64,000 bases of DNA from UBA5314 sp035560815. Its GTDB lineage: Bacteria; Bacillota; Syntrophomonadia; Syntrophomonadales; Syntrophomonadaceae. Within the stretch, counting starts at the first letter, position 1. Every line of letters begins with the position of its first letter. A model generated the notes under the pieces. That model saw only the letters and a program-made list of their open reading frames with translations. It was not told the DNA's origin and did no database searches. This document shows positions 43,748 through 52,940 of the stretch, one piece after another. Both the position numbers and the translations under genes were made by a program. The DNA lies in the NCBI GenBank assembly GCA_035560815.1, contig DATMYR010000045.1, positions 1 to 64,000 of the forward strand, in the 5' to 3' direction.

Positions 43748-44356
43748 CTATCTCAAAATACATATCCTGGTTTCACCGGATGCTGTTTTATCCACTGTGC
43801 CCTGCACTTCGCCATCCAACATCTTGGCTTCCAGCCAGGGCGGCAGGTGGTCGCATAGGATCTCCAGCGTCTTGAATTCCTGCCTGAGAATCGGGAGAAT
43901 AATTTGCTTGGAAGACCTGCCCTGACCACAGACCTGTATCTCTTTGAGCGAAATCAGGAAATGGCCAGGAAATATCTCTTTCGCTGCCGGCTCCGGGTTT
44001 TCTTTTATTGTCTCCTCTTTTAAAACCACTTCCTCCTCATTCAAAATGATCTGAAGAAAATCGACTGGTAAGCCTTCCATTTCCCAGATCCTGAACCCGG
44101 CTTTCTCCAACTCAAAATATGGCAGACCGCAGATTGATAGTGCCGAAAACGTGCGGCATTCTGCCAGAAAATCAACCAGTTCTTTCATTTTTACTCGCAA
44201 TTGAGGCAGGCCCATGTTCTCCTCCAGGACGAAAGGCATCGATCGTACTGGATTCCAATGGTGGCAGCTTTTTTGGTAGACTACGACTTCGCTTGAATCG
44301 TACAGGGTGGCACTTTCCCCTCTCATTCCTACCAGAACTGCTATTTCCTCATTCAT
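43748..44356 (-). CDS. AnfO-like nitrogenase accessory protein
   Basis: The 202-residue protein begins MNEEIAVLVGMRGESATLYD, followed by EVVVYQKSCHHWNPVR and DFLAECRTFSALSICGLPYFELEKAGF, a pattern resembling AnfO, a protein first found with the iron-only nitrogenase. AnfO function is unclear; NifX/NafY/VnfX-like cofactor handling has been suggested for small nif-associated proteins of this kind. The ATG at 44356 follows GGAGGG. It is the last gene of the nif cluster, 58 bases after nifB. Its presence with a molybdenum-type nifHDK set is noted as unusual. Confidence 0.7.
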   Translation of the reverse strand: MNEEIAVLVGMRGESATLYDSSEVVVYQKSCHHWNPVRSMPFVLEENMGLPQLRVKMKELVDFLAECRTFSALSICGLPYFELEKAGFRIWEMEGLPVDFLQIILNEEEVVLKEETIKENPEPAAKEIFPGHFLISLKEIQVCGQGRSSKQIILPILRQEFKTLEILCDHLPPWLEAKMLDGEVQGTVDKTASGETRICILR

Positions 44357-44414
44357 AAGCAATCCCTCCACATATATGTTCTGAAAAGGTGAGGCAGCGA
44401 GCAGCCGCCCCACC

Positions 44415-45341
44415 CTATACTGCCTTTTTCTCCATCTGTCCTGGAGGATTTTTCTCCTCCATCAGGCCTGGTGGTAGGTCCTGCCCCAGCATACCCATGG
44501 CATCCGCCCGGCATTGGCGGCAGTGGAACATCTGCTGCAAGTCGCCCTGGCATTCCTGGCGTATTTGCTTCAGTTCTCGTTTATCAGGTTCAGGAAGGTT
44601 TTCAAAAACACTGCCGGAGGCTGGAATGAGGGGCATAATATTGCTGATGAATGCTCCCCGCGCACTGACCTCTTTAACAATTCCGGAAATTTCCTGATCG
44701 TTGATACCCGGTATCATAACTGTGTTGACCTTTATTACTGCTCCTCTTCGTGCCAGATACTGGATTCCCTGCAGCTGGTTTTCAATCAAGAGGCTGGCGC
44801 CTTTCCGGCCCTGATACTGCCTCCCCTTATACCTGACATGCTGGTAAATGGTCGCTCCCACCGCGGGGTCCAGACAATTTACGGTCACCGTTATATGCTC
44901 CACGCCTAGGTCTAGAATCTCATCAACCAGGTCGGGCAGCAGCAATCCATTAGTGGATAAGCAAAAAATGGCATCCGGCACGGATTCTTTAATGAGCATA
45001 ATGGTCTTCCTGGTGGCTTCCCAATTGGCCAGAGCATCTCCCGGTCCGGCAATTCCCACTACCCTCAGGTTGTCATAGCGGCTTCTTATTTCTATATACT
45101 GGTCAAAAGCGGCTTGTGGTGAAAGCACTTGACTGCAGACCCCGGGCCGGCTTTCATTGTTGCAATCAAACTTGCGGCTGCAGTAGTTGCAGCTGATGTT
45201 GCAGGCTGGGGCTACCGGTAGATGAATACGTCCATATTTCCGGTGGGCTTCTACAGAAAAACAGGGGTGCTGCCGCGTTTTATCATTTGCATGGATTGGT
45301 CGGTGTTCAATCCTTTCCTTTGATGTGCAAGTACATTTCAT
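44415..45341 (-). CDS. nifB: NifB, FeMo-cofactor precursor synthase (radical SAM)
   Basis: The 308-residue radical-SAM enzyme makes the NifB-co precursor. The SAM cluster motif is in LPVAPACNISCNYCSRKFDCNNESRPG, split in the protein around residues 45-70; PGDALANWEATRKT, STNGLLLPDLVDEI and VNTVMIPGINDQEI are family segments, and the C-terminal FHCRQCRADAMGMLG supplies Cys ligands for another cluster. It lacks the NifX-like domain fused to some NifBs. The ATG at 45341 follows GAGGTGAG and lies 16 bases after nifN. Confidence 0.93.
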   Translation of the reverse strand: MKCTCTSKERIEHRPIHANDKTRQHPCFSVEAHRKYGRIHLPVAPACNISCNYCSRKFDCNNESRPGVCSQVLSPQAAFDQYIEIRSRYDNLRVVGIAGPGDALANWEATRKTIMLIKESVPDAIFCLSTNGLLLPDLVDEILDLGVEHITVTVNCLDPAVGATIYQHVRYKGRQYQGRKGASLLIENQLQGIQYLARRGAVIKVNTVMIPGINDQEISGIVKEVSARGAFISNIMPLIPASGSVFENLPEPDKRELKQIRQECQGDLQQMFHCRQCRADAMGMLGQDLPPGLMEEKNPPGQMEKKAV

Positions 45342-45357
45342 CCAACTCACCTCAACA

Positions 45358-46746
45358 TTATAGAGCTCCACCGTTGGACGCCCCCGAATAATACTCATTT
45401 AACATGGTCTGGCGGTACCCGTTCAGTTTATGTTCCAAGAGGGTATTGGTTATCCGGTCTAGAAACATAATGGTTCCTGTATAACCTACCGACAACAGTC
45501 GTTGTCCTCCCACCCGGTCATGGATTGGGAACCCCAGACGCACCAGGGGAATTCCTTCTCTTTCCGTTAGGTACCTGCCATCGGAATGCCCGATGGCAAT
45601 ATTGGTCGATCGCTCTTTGGCTATTTGGCGTATACCGCTAAAATCGCTTTCGTCGAGAACCGCCACCGTTTCGGTGGCTCCCCGCACTACCTGTTCAACC
45701 AGCATATGCAGCATGCGGCTATGGGCACCGGTGGCCACAACCTGAGGACTGATTCCATTTTCCAAACAGGTACGAGTGGCAGCCAGTGCCAGGTCCGGTT
45801 CCCCAAAAATAACCGCCCGCCCCTCGGCGTTATACTTATGGGAATCAATCATACAGTCCAACAGCCGGCCCCTTTCCCTCTCCAAAACCGGGGGGATCTT
45901 TTTGCCTGATAGTTCCTGGAGAAGTTTGATGAAACCATCTGTGGCCTCGATTCCCATAGGGATGGGAATGGTATATAGGGGAACCCCGAAAGCACTTTCC
46001 AGGAACTTGCCTGGAGAAATGCTGTCTTCCACGCAGACCCCCATCTGAATGGTAGCAGCCGACCCGGCCATACTTTTCAGATCGGATAGGCCGGTGCCCC
46101 CCTCGGCAATTTTGCGATAAGGGTGGGAGAAAGGACTATCCAGAGTCTCCGAATAATCGGGAAAGAGAATGTAACTGAGGCCCATAAGATCCATGATTCT
46201 CTTGATTTCCCGCACATCCGCAGGGCTGAGGTTGGGAACGATCAGGTTCAAGCGGTTATGCTTGTAAGTTGAATCACTCAACTGTTCTAGGACGCGCTTT
46301 ACAGCCAGGAAATAACCCTCACTATGGCTTCCTCCATATCCGGGAGTAGGTACAGTAACCAGAGGATAATTGGCCCATCCTCTTTCGGCCAGGTACTCGG
46401 CCGCATTGTGTTCAATATCCTCACCAATAGTCTCAGCCAGGCAGGTAGTTAAGACACCGATCAAGTCTGGCTGGTATACCTTGATCAGGTTATCCAATCC
46501 TTTCTTCAGGTTGTCTGCTCCGCCATAAATGGTTCCTTTTTCGTTAATGGAACTGGAAGCCACATCGATAGGTTCGTTGTAATGCTCCGATAAATGCCGC
46601 CGCATATAAGTACTGCACCCCTGCGACCCATGAATAATCACCATGGCATTTCTGATGCCCTTAAAAGGAAGGATGGCTCCCAGGGGCATACAGGCACTGC
46701 AGGGGTTTTCCACCATGCTGCGGCAGGAGTTTAATTGAGCTTCCAT
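45358..46746 (-). CDS. nifN: NifN, FeMo-cofactor assembly scaffold subunit
   Basis: The 462-residue protein is NifK-like and pairs with NifE to form the scaffold on which FeMo-co is completed. It begins with CRSMVENPCSACMPLGAILPF, keeps IIHGSQGCSTYMRRHLSEHY and CLAETIGEDI, and ends in the usual barrel region with LVRLGFPIHDRVGGQ. The ATG at 46746 follows AAAGGTGG, 14 bases after the nifE stop, which argues against the longer frame. NifN and NifK are separated from each other by gene order and the GTTYG-type cofactor segment of NifK is absent here. Confidence 0.9.
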   Translation of the reverse strand: MEAQLNSCRSMVENPCSACMPLGAILPFKGIRNAMVIIHGSQGCSTYMRRHLSEHYNEPIDVASSSINEKGTIYGGADNLKKGLDNLIKVYQPDLIGVLTTCLAETIGEDIEHNAAEYLAERGWANYPLVTVPTPGYGGSHSEGYFLAVKRVLEQLSDSTYKHNRLNLIVPNLSPADVREIKRIMDLMGLSYILFPDYSETLDSPFSHPYRKIAEGGTGLSDLKSMAGSAATIQMGVCVEDSISPGKFLESAFGVPLYTIPIPMGIEATDGFIKLLQELSGKKIPPVLERERGRLLDCMIDSHKYNAEGRAVIFGEPDLALAATRTCLENGISPQVVATGAHSRMLHMLVEQVVRGATETVAVLDESDFSGIRQIAKERSTNIAIGHSDGRYLTEREGIPLVRLGFPIHDRVGGQRLLSVGYTGTIMFLDRITNTLLEHKLNGYRQTMLNEYYSGASNGGAL

Positions 46747-46760
46747 TGGATTCACCACCT

Positions 46761-48110
46761 TTACCTGGTATATTGCCAAACCGGGGCACAAACCGTTGAG
46801 TAGACTTCCCGGGCAAAGTTGACTGCTCCCCTGAAGCCGCTCAAAGGGTGTTTTCGGTCATGATTGTGGTCGATAAAAGCTATCCCTAGCTTATAGGCCA
46901 GAGGCCTTTCTTTCACACCTCCCACCAAGAGGTCGGCTCCCTGCTCCAGCATGAACTTTTCCAGCTCCGAAGGATTGGCATCATCCAGGACCACAGTACC
47001 CTCCCGAACCATTTCGTGGATGGATTCATATTCCTCTTTGCGTCCGGTTTGGGTCCCGACCATGACTACCTCGATGCCCAGCTCACGAAATTGTTTGATT
47101 AATGAAATGGCCTTGAAGCCTCCACCCACATAAATGGCGGCTTTCTTCCCTGTCAATCTTTCCCGGTATGCCTTAATCTCAGGTAATACTCGGGCCATTT
47201 CCTCTTGTATCAGGTCTTCCGCCCGCCGGATATTATCTTCTTCCCTTGTAGCAGCAGCTATAGAACGAAGAGATTCCGCGGTATCCTCCAGACCCAGAAA
47301 AGAAACATGGAAATAGGGCATGCCATACTCTTCTTCCATTCGCCTGGCTAAATAACCCATAGAACCGGCACATTGGACGATATTAAAAGCTGCCTTGGGT
47401 GCTTTTTTTAAGCTATGAAAACTGGAATCCCCGGTAAAAGCAACATTCATTTCCACACCCATCCGCCGCAGATAGTTGTTAATGATCCACACTTCACCTG
47501 CCAGATTGTAGTCCCCAAGATAATTGAGACCCTTGCCTCTGGTTAAGGCCTCCCGGTTTTCCGGCTCCATAATACGCAAGAGTACTTCACAGGCCACACG
47601 ATAGCCCTCGGACTTATTGCCGGCAAATCCGCTGGACTCCACCGGGTATACTTCAATCCCGTGTTTTTGGGCTGCCGCACGGCATACCGCCTCCAGGTCG
47701 TCCCCGATGATCCCCACCACACAGGTGGAATAGACCAAAACCAGGGGAGGGTAATATTTCTCCACCAGCTCGTCAATGGCAGCAGCCAATTTCTTTTCTC
47801 CCCCGAAGATAATGTTATTTTCCTTCAAATCGGTGGAGAAGCTATTGCGGTAAAGATCAGATCCGCTGCTCAAACTGCCTCGTATGTCCCAGGTATAACT
47901 GGCACAACCGATGGGGCCATGCACCAGGTGCAGGGCATCAGTAATGGGGTTGAGCACTACGCGAGCCCCGCAGTATACGCAGGCCCTCTGGCTCACACTG
48001 CCGGCAATGCTGTCTGTTTCACACCCCAGCGGCTGCCGGTATTTCCCTTTGGTACGAATAGAATTCTGCCTTTCGCTTATGAGTGCCGTATCAGGTTGAT
48101 TCATTGCCAT
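46761..48110 (-). CDS. nifE: NifE, FeMo-cofactor assembly scaffold subunit
   Basis: The 449-residue NifD-like protein carries the cluster-binding Cys residues in RACVYCGARVVLNPITDALHL, HGPIGCASYTWDIRG and STCVVGIIGDDLEAV, and the C-terminal HPLSGFRGAVNFAREVY. It differs from NifD by lacking the cofactor-binding QCHRS segment; the corresponding place reads IVQCAGSMGYLA. The ATG at 48110 is chosen for spacing to AAGGG, though an ATG nine bases upstream is possible. It lies 40 bases after the repeat-protein gene. Confidence 0.9.
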   Translation of the reverse strand: MAMNQPDTALISERQNSIRTKGKYRQPLGCETDSIAGSVSQRACVYCGARVVLNPITDALHLVHGPIGCASYTWDIRGSLSSGSDLYRNSFSTDLKENNIIFGGEKKLAAAIDELVEKYYPPLVLVYSTCVVGIIGDDLEAVCRAAAQKHGIEVYPVESSGFAGNKSEGYRVACEVLLRIMEPENREALTRGKGLNYLGDYNLAGEVWIINNYLRRMGVEMNVAFTGDSSFHSLKKAPKAAFNIVQCAGSMGYLARRMEEEYGMPYFHVSFLGLEDTAESLRSIAAATREEDNIRRAEDLIQEEMARVLPEIKAYRERLTGKKAAIYVGGGFKAISLIKQFRELGIEVVMVGTQTGRKEEYESIHEMVREGTVVLDDANPSELEKFMLEQGADLLVGGVKERPLAYKLGIAFIDHNHDRKHPLSGFRGAVNFAREVYSTVCAPVWQYTR

Positions 48111-48150
48111 CGTTATCATCCCTTCCCCTGTCAGCCAGAGCTGTCATAAA

Positions 48151-49086
48151 TCAACCACAGGCGTTGCAGCCGGAACATGTGTCACAGTTATGATTAATAA
48201 TTCCCGGCAAGTGATGGATGAAAAACCTGTGCCGGTTTATTTCATACTGATTCTTCTTACCATTACCGATCCTGACCAATCCAGAACAAAAGTCGATTCT
48301 CAGCGGGGTAATAGATGTCCCTCTGTCTTTAAAACCAGGCGCAAAAACGGACTTTTTCCCTTCACCATCGGATACGACGATCATGTCACTGGAAGTGACC
48401 AGAGAGCAGATGCTTCCATCCTCATCGAAAACCAGGGAATTATCATCTCCATGAATCCCTTGCGTGTCTGCATGAAAAGCCCGGATATCGCCGATGGGAG
48501 TATGCACAGTCATAGGTGTACGGGGTTCCAATGATCTGATTCTGCCGTTTACATGGAGGCTGATACCAATTCGCACCTCAACTTCTCCCACCGGAGTTTG
48601 GACAGCCAGGCTATCCTGGGGCCAGAATGTCAGGCTCTTGACAGCACCGCTTTCATAAAAATGGATGGCCATGATTTTCTTCTTGAAACTACCAAAGATG
48701 AATTGGAAATCGAACTCCCGGGCCAGTTTATACTCGTCTTCTTCGCTCCAATAAGCTGAGAGCTTGCCGTTCAGCGGAAACAATCGTTTCAGATTGCCGC
48801 TTTCATAAAAGGTGAGCAGCTCAGCTGGGAATACCCCCACCGGGGTTGATATAGAGGTCTGCTGATTAAGGGAAATCCTTCTTATCGCGCCATTCTGGTA
48901 GAAGCCCATGGAACTGGTGTACTTTCTTCTTACATCGCTATCGGAATATTGAGGCACCAGAACTCCCCAGGGAGTTGCCACTTCATTCAACTCCTGTAAG
49001 ACACATTCCTTAAGCGTCCCCTCCAGGTAAAATTCTGCCGAAGATAGTCCATGCAATGGGCCGTATTTTGTTGCCACCGCTGACAT
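48151..49086 (-). CDS. Unknown repeat protein with Cys-rich C-terminus, in the nif cluster
   Basis: The 311-residue protein lies between nifK and nifE. It contains at least four repeats of a beta-hairpin unit of the type FY-[SN]-G-x-[ILV]-[RK]-x-L, as in GFYQNGAIRRISL, TFYESGNLKRLFPL, HFYESGAVKSLTFWP and LHVNGRIRSLEP, each followed some residues later by a T-P-[VI]-G turn (STPVGVF, QTPVGEV, HTPIGDI). This resembles MORN or YwqK-type repeats. The C-terminus NHNCDTCSGCNACG has four Cys and could bind a metal or cluster. The ATG at 49086 follows GGGGAGGTG. No function is known; co-location suggests a nitrogenase role. Confidence 0.8.
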   Translation of the reverse strand: MSAVATKYGPLHGLSSAEFYLEGTLKECVLQELNEVATPWGVLVPQYSDSDVRRKYTSSMGFYQNGAIRRISLNQQTSISTPVGVFPAELLTFYESGNLKRLFPLNGKLSAYWSEEDEYKLAREFDFQFIFGSFKKKIMAIHFYESGAVKSLTFWPQDSLAVQTPVGEVEVRIGISLHVNGRIRSLEPRTPMTVHTPIGDIRAFHADTQGIHGDDNSLVFDEDGSICSLVTSSDMIVVSDGEGKKSVFAPGFKDRGTSITPLRIDFCSGLVRIGNGKKNQYEINRHRFFIHHLPGIINHNCDTCSGCNACG

Positions 49087-49142
49087 ACCTTCACCTCCCC
49101 TCAATATCCACATCATCTGGCCACCCCACAGGGCCAGAGTTG

Positions 49143-50504
49143 CTACATCATCAGTTCGAAATCCTCATCAACCGCATCCCGGTCCTGCCGGTCCAGCAGC
49201 GCATTGCTGATCATTTCAATCAAACGCATGGTTCCCTTATAGCCAACGATCGGCAGGTAGGAATGCACCCCCCGGTCAAGAATAGGAAAGCCCACTCTTA
49301 CCAGGGGAATATCTTCTGCCCGGGAAATGTATTTACCGTAAGTGGTCCCGATGATCAGGTCCACCGGCTCTTCTTTAATCCATTGGTGAAGCATAAACAG
49401 GTCGCCGGAGCTTTTCACCATGCCATTCACCCCTGCGTCTTGTAACATTTGCCCCACTTCTCTTTCAAAGGCTTCGCCCGGTGTACCGGTCAGCACGAAT
49501 CGGGGCAGCATCCCCAGTTCTGTTGTCAGAGCTGTGAGGCCGATGACTACATCCGGGTCTCCGAAGATCGCAACCTTTTTGCCATGGTAGTGACTGTGCA
49601 AATCAGCCATAATATCGATGACCTGGCCTCTTTCCTCTTCCAACTCATAAGGTATTTCCCGACCGCTGATTCTGGCTGCAGCCATAAGGAACCTGTCTGT
49701 GCCTTGAATCCCTATCGGCGTATGCAAAACCACTGGACGAACTTTGGCCTTCTTGCGAAGTTCTTCGGCGCCATCCGCCGAGGCAAAACTGCCCAGGGCC
49801 AGCGTAGCCCGGGAATTGCCGGCGTCAATGATGTCCCCGATTTTGGCTCCCCCGGCCGGATACATTTCATATTTACCGGTCAAAGGGGCATCCAGCACCC
49901 CACTGGTATCCGGAAACATGATGTACCCAACTCCCATAACCTGCAAAATTCTTTTGATCTCCCGCATATCCCCCGGATTGACAAAACCGGGTATGATATT
50001 CACTTTGCCATTGGGCATTTGGTTGTTTTCCGCCAGGTATTTGACCATGGCCTTAACCATATTGGAAAAACCGGTCACATGGGAACCCACATAACTGGGG
50101 GTGTTGGCATGAATGACCCGTTTGCCTTCCGGTATTTGCGACTGCCCGATATAGGTAGGAATATCATCACCGATGGTCTCTGACAGGCAGGTGGTATGAA
50201 TGGCAATGATATCGGGATCGTAAATAGCAAAGATATTTTTAATGGCGGTTTTAAGGTTGCTACCCCCCCCGAATACCGCGGCCCCTTCGGTAAAAGAGCT
50301 GGTGGAGGCCATAACCGGATCTCTGAAATGCCGGGCCAGGTGCATCCGGTGGTAAGAGCAGCAACCCTGGGAACCGTGGCTGTGAGGCAGACACCTGTGA
50401 ATACCAAGGGCGGCATACATGGCTCCAATCGGCTGGCAGGTCTTGGCCGGGTTGATAACGATACCGCTGCGGGCAAAGAATTCTTTGGGCGTATAATCCA
50501 ACAT
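49143..50504 (-). CDS. nifK: NifK, nitrogenase molybdenum-iron protein beta chain
   Basis: The 453-residue beta subunit of dinitrogenase holds half of the P-cluster ligands: Cys in PAKTCQPIGAMYAALG, in GSQGCCSYHRMHLARHF, and in HTTCLSETIGDDIP. It lacks the roughly 50-residue N-terminal extension of Azotobacter NifK, as in Clostridium pasteurianum-type proteins. LVRVGFPILDRG and IIGTTYGKYIS are family segments. It directly abuts nifD with no gap. Confidence 0.96.
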   Translation of the reverse strand: MLDYTPKEFFARSGIVINPAKTCQPIGAMYAALGIHRCLPHSHGSQGCCSYHRMHLARHFRDPVMASTSSFTEGAAVFGGGSNLKTAIKNIFAIYDPDIIAIHTTCLSETIGDDIPTYIGQSQIPEGKRVIHANTPSYVGSHVTGFSNMVKAMVKYLAENNQMPNGKVNIIPGFVNPGDMREIKRILQVMGVGYIMFPDTSGVLDAPLTGKYEMYPAGGAKIGDIIDAGNSRATLALGSFASADGAEELRKKAKVRPVVLHTPIGIQGTDRFLMAAARISGREIPYELEEERGQVIDIMADLHSHYHGKKVAIFGDPDVVIGLTALTTELGMLPRFVLTGTPGEAFEREVGQMLQDAGVNGMVKSSGDLFMLHQWIKEEPVDLIIGTTYGKYISRAEDIPLVRVGFPILDRGVHSYLPIVGYKGTMRLIEMISNALLDRQDRDAVDEDFELMM

Positions 50505-52103
50505 TTAGACCACCTCCTGCACATAGAAGCCTTCCAGGCTCGGTTCGGTCTTCCATGGGGGCTGGACCAGGCTCCATACCGGGGTGCTCAGGCCCATGGC
50601 TATATCCCGGGCAAAATTCACCGCACCTTTAAAACCGGCGTACGGTCCACTATAATCGTAGGAATGCAGTTGCTTGGAGAATATGCCCGCTTTGTGAATC
50701 TGATACTTTTCCTTGATGCCGGCGCAGAATATATCAGGCTTCATCAATTTGATAAACTCATCGATCTCGTGATGGTTGATATCGTCAATCACTACGCTGC
50801 TGTCCTTCATGACCTTGATCATGCCGGAAAAATAGTTGAGCGGTATTTCCTTCGTCAACGCTTCATATTTTTCCCGGGAAAGGACCAGGCGGTAGCGCTG
50901 CTCATCAGGCTCCAGCACCAGAGTTTCAATGTTTTTGCTATCAGCATCTTCTTTCACAAAAGGAAGAACCTCTCTTCCTTCATAGTCGTCCCGGTGGGCG
51001 AATTCAAATCCGGCCAGAATGGTTTCCATACCCAGATCGGCAAACAAATCCTGATAAGATAAAGCCCGAGACCCGCCTACATACATGGCTGCTGTCTTGC
51101 CCTCACAAACTTTTCTGTATCCCTGCATAAGCGGCATGATTTCAGCAAGTTCTTCTTCGATGACCGCTTCCGTCCGCGCCGTAAGCTCCGGATCATCAAA
51201 ATAACGGGCCACATAGCGCAGTGAATCCGCGGTGCTCTGCACTCCAACATAATTGACCTTGAGCCAGTCGGTGCCGTATTTGGTATTGATCATTTCGGCT
51301 ATATAGTTGATAGAACGGTGGCACTGCACCAGGTTGAGGTTCGCCTTATGGGCATTTTTCAAGGTTTTAATCGATCCATTGCCGGTCATTACTGAGACGA
51401 TTTCATAGCCGATTTTTCGGAGCAAACGTTCGACTTCCCAGCCGTCCCCACCGATGTTGTATTCCCCCAGCAGGTTTAAGGAATATTGGCCTGCCGGTTC
51501 GTCCCCACTGCCTATCACCCGCTTCATCAAGCCGTTGTTGGCGATATGATGCCCAGCCGACTGGGTGACTCCCTTGTAACCTTCACAGCTGAAAGCCATC
51601 ACCGGGATGCCGTATTCCTTTTCCGCCCAGGCAGCCACGGCGTTGATGTCGTCTCCAATCAGACCCACCGGGCAGGTGGAGCAAATCATAATATTCGGTG
51701 GGTGGAGTAAATCAACCACCTCGGTGATGGCCTGTCTCAATTTCTTTTCCCCGCCAAAAACGATGTCTCTCTCCTGCAAATCGGTTGAAAAGCAATAGTT
51801 CAGGTAATTGTAGTCTCCACCCTCATCGACTCTGGCTTTATTTCTCCTGGTCCCCCAGCTGTAATACCCGCATCCTATGGGGCCGTGGGTTATGGTAACA
51901 ACATCTTTCAGGGGGCCGATGACCACGCCCTTGCACCCGGCATAACAGCATCCCCGGCTGGTGATAATTCCGGGAATGGTCCTGGTATTGGCAGCTATGG
52001 TCTGGGGAGCCTCATTTTGATCGACCACCAGAATATGCTGCTTCCTATTTTTAAAAACACTGGCCGGATATTTTTCAATGATTTCACTGACCTTTTCTTT
52101 CAT
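50505..52103 (-). CDS. nifD: NifD, nitrogenase molybdenum-iron protein alpha chain
   Basis: The 532-residue alpha subunit binds the cofactor. P-cluster Cys are in GCCYAGCKGVV, HGPIGCGYYSWG and CSTCPVGLIGDD; the catalytic Gln-His region reads EGYKGVTQSAGHHIANN; the cofactor Cys is in NLVQCHRSINYIAEM; and the homocitrate-side His is in LHSYDYSGPYAG, where Azotobacter has PYHG. A stretch of about 50 extra residues around 390-440 (DADSKNIETLVLEPDEQRYR and following) resembles the insertion of clostridial NifD. The ATG at 52103 follows GGAGGTGGG. It follows nifI2 closely. Confidence 0.96.
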   Translation of the reverse strand: MKEKVSEIIEKYPASVFKNRKQHILVVDQNEAPQTIAANTRTIPGIITSRGCCYAGCKGVVIGPLKDVVTITHGPIGCGYYSWGTRRNKARVDEGGDYNYLNYCFSTDLQERDIVFGGEKKLRQAITEVVDLLHPPNIMICSTCPVGLIGDDINAVAAWAEKEYGIPVMAFSCEGYKGVTQSAGHHIANNGLMKRVIGSGDEPAGQYSLNLLGEYNIGGDGWEVERLLRKIGYEIVSVMTGNGSIKTLKNAHKANLNLVQCHRSINYIAEMINTKYGTDWLKVNYVGVQSTADSLRYVARYFDDPELTARTEAVIEEELAEIMPLMQGYRKVCEGKTAAMYVGGSRALSYQDLFADLGMETILAGFEFAHRDDYEGREVLPFVKEDADSKNIETLVLEPDEQRYRLVLSREKYEALTKEIPLNYFSGMIKVMKDSSVVIDDINHHEIDEFIKLMKPDIFCAGIKEKYQIHKAGIFSKQLHSYDYSGPYAGFKGAVNFARDIAMGLSTPVWSLVQPPWKTEPSLEGFYVQEVV

Positions 52104-52123
52104 TGGGCATCCCACCTCCACAC

Positions 52124-52525
52124 TTACAGTGCTAACTCGCCGGTTTCGCCAGTCCGCACCCTTACACAATCCAACACGGGCATGACAAAGATCTTTCCAT
52201 CACCCGGCTTTCCCTGTTGATTGACAGATATGATTACATCAACGATTGTCTTTATTTCATCATCCCGGGCCACAATGGACAGCATTCTCTTGGGTATGAG
52301 CCGTTGTCCTTCCGTCAAAGCTTCGGCTATAACAGGAGAGGTGAATTCATTCACTGTAGACATTTCATCACCGGACAGCATGTTTTCAATAAACGAAAAA
52401 TCCACCTTTTTCTTGCCTCGACCCAGGACTTTGTTGGCACTCAAAGCCGGAAATCCTTCCCTGAGAAGCGCTTCTTTGGTTTTATTGATCATGTTCATTC
52501 TGATAATGGCAATTACTTCTTTCAT
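52124..52525 (-). CDS. nifI2: NifI2, PII-like regulator of nitrogenase
   Basis: The 133-residue GlnB-family protein acts with NifI1 to inhibit nitrogenase directly when nitrogen is plentiful, relieved by 2-oxoglutarate. It begins MKEVIAIIRMNMINKTKEAL, has a T-loop region longer than in GlnB and the GDGKIFVMPVLDCVRVRTGE end. The ATG at 52525 follows GGGGG. nifI1 and nifI2 lie between nifH and nifD, the typical place in anaerobes and methanogens. Confidence 0.94.
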   Translation of the reverse strand: MKEVIAIIRMNMINKTKEALLREGFPALSANKVLGRGKKKVDFSFIENMLSGDEMSTVNEFTSPVIAEALTEGQRLIPKRMLSIVARDDEIKTIVDVIISVNQQGKPGDGKIFVMPVLDCVRVRTGETGELAL

Positions 52526-52541
52526 GATAGAAGTCCCCCAT

Positions 52542-52868
52542 CTATAATTCATTGCTGCCCGAGCTTATGGTATAGACCTCATCTACCGGGCTGACAAAAA
52601 TCTTCCCATCGCCAAAAGCTGCTTTCTGCCCGGTCTTGGCATTTTTCATGATGATCTTTATGGCATCATCTTTGTCTTCGTCATTGACCACGATCATCAA
52701 CATTTCCTTGGGGATTTCGTCATAAATGACATCCCCCACCTTAACACCCCGTTGTTTTCCTCTTCCCATGACATCCATTTTGGTGACCGCCGGGAACCCC
52801 CCATCACTTAACTCCGATAAAACAATTCCCACCTTTTCCGGTCTAATAATGGCCCTTATCATCAACAT
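52542..52868 (-). CDS. nifI1: NifI1, PII-like regulator of nitrogenase
   Basis: The 108-residue PII-like protein starts MLMIRAIIRPEKVGIVLSEL and contains the GFPAVTKMDVMGRGKQRG segment and GDGKIFVSPVDEVYTISSG end. It forms a complex with NifI2. The ATG follows GGAGGAATTATTT, and the gene lies 72 bases after nifH and 16 before nifI2. Confidence 0.95.
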   Translation of the reverse strand: MLMIRAIIRPEKVGIVLSELSDGGFPAVTKMDVMGRGKQRGVKVGDVIYDEIPKEMLMIVVNDEDKDDAIKIIMKNAKTGQKAAFGDGKIFVSPVDEVYTISSGSNEL

Positions 52869-52940
52869 AAATAATTCCTCCTGCCCATTTATTTAGTGTC
52901 TGATTCGCCTCAAGGCACGATCCTGCCCTTCAAATAAGGA

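Noticed and set aside
44356..44413. N-terminal extension of the AnfO-like protein
   Set aside because: The strong GGAGGG site lies directly before the ATG at 44356, inside the longer frame, and the family N-terminus begins there.
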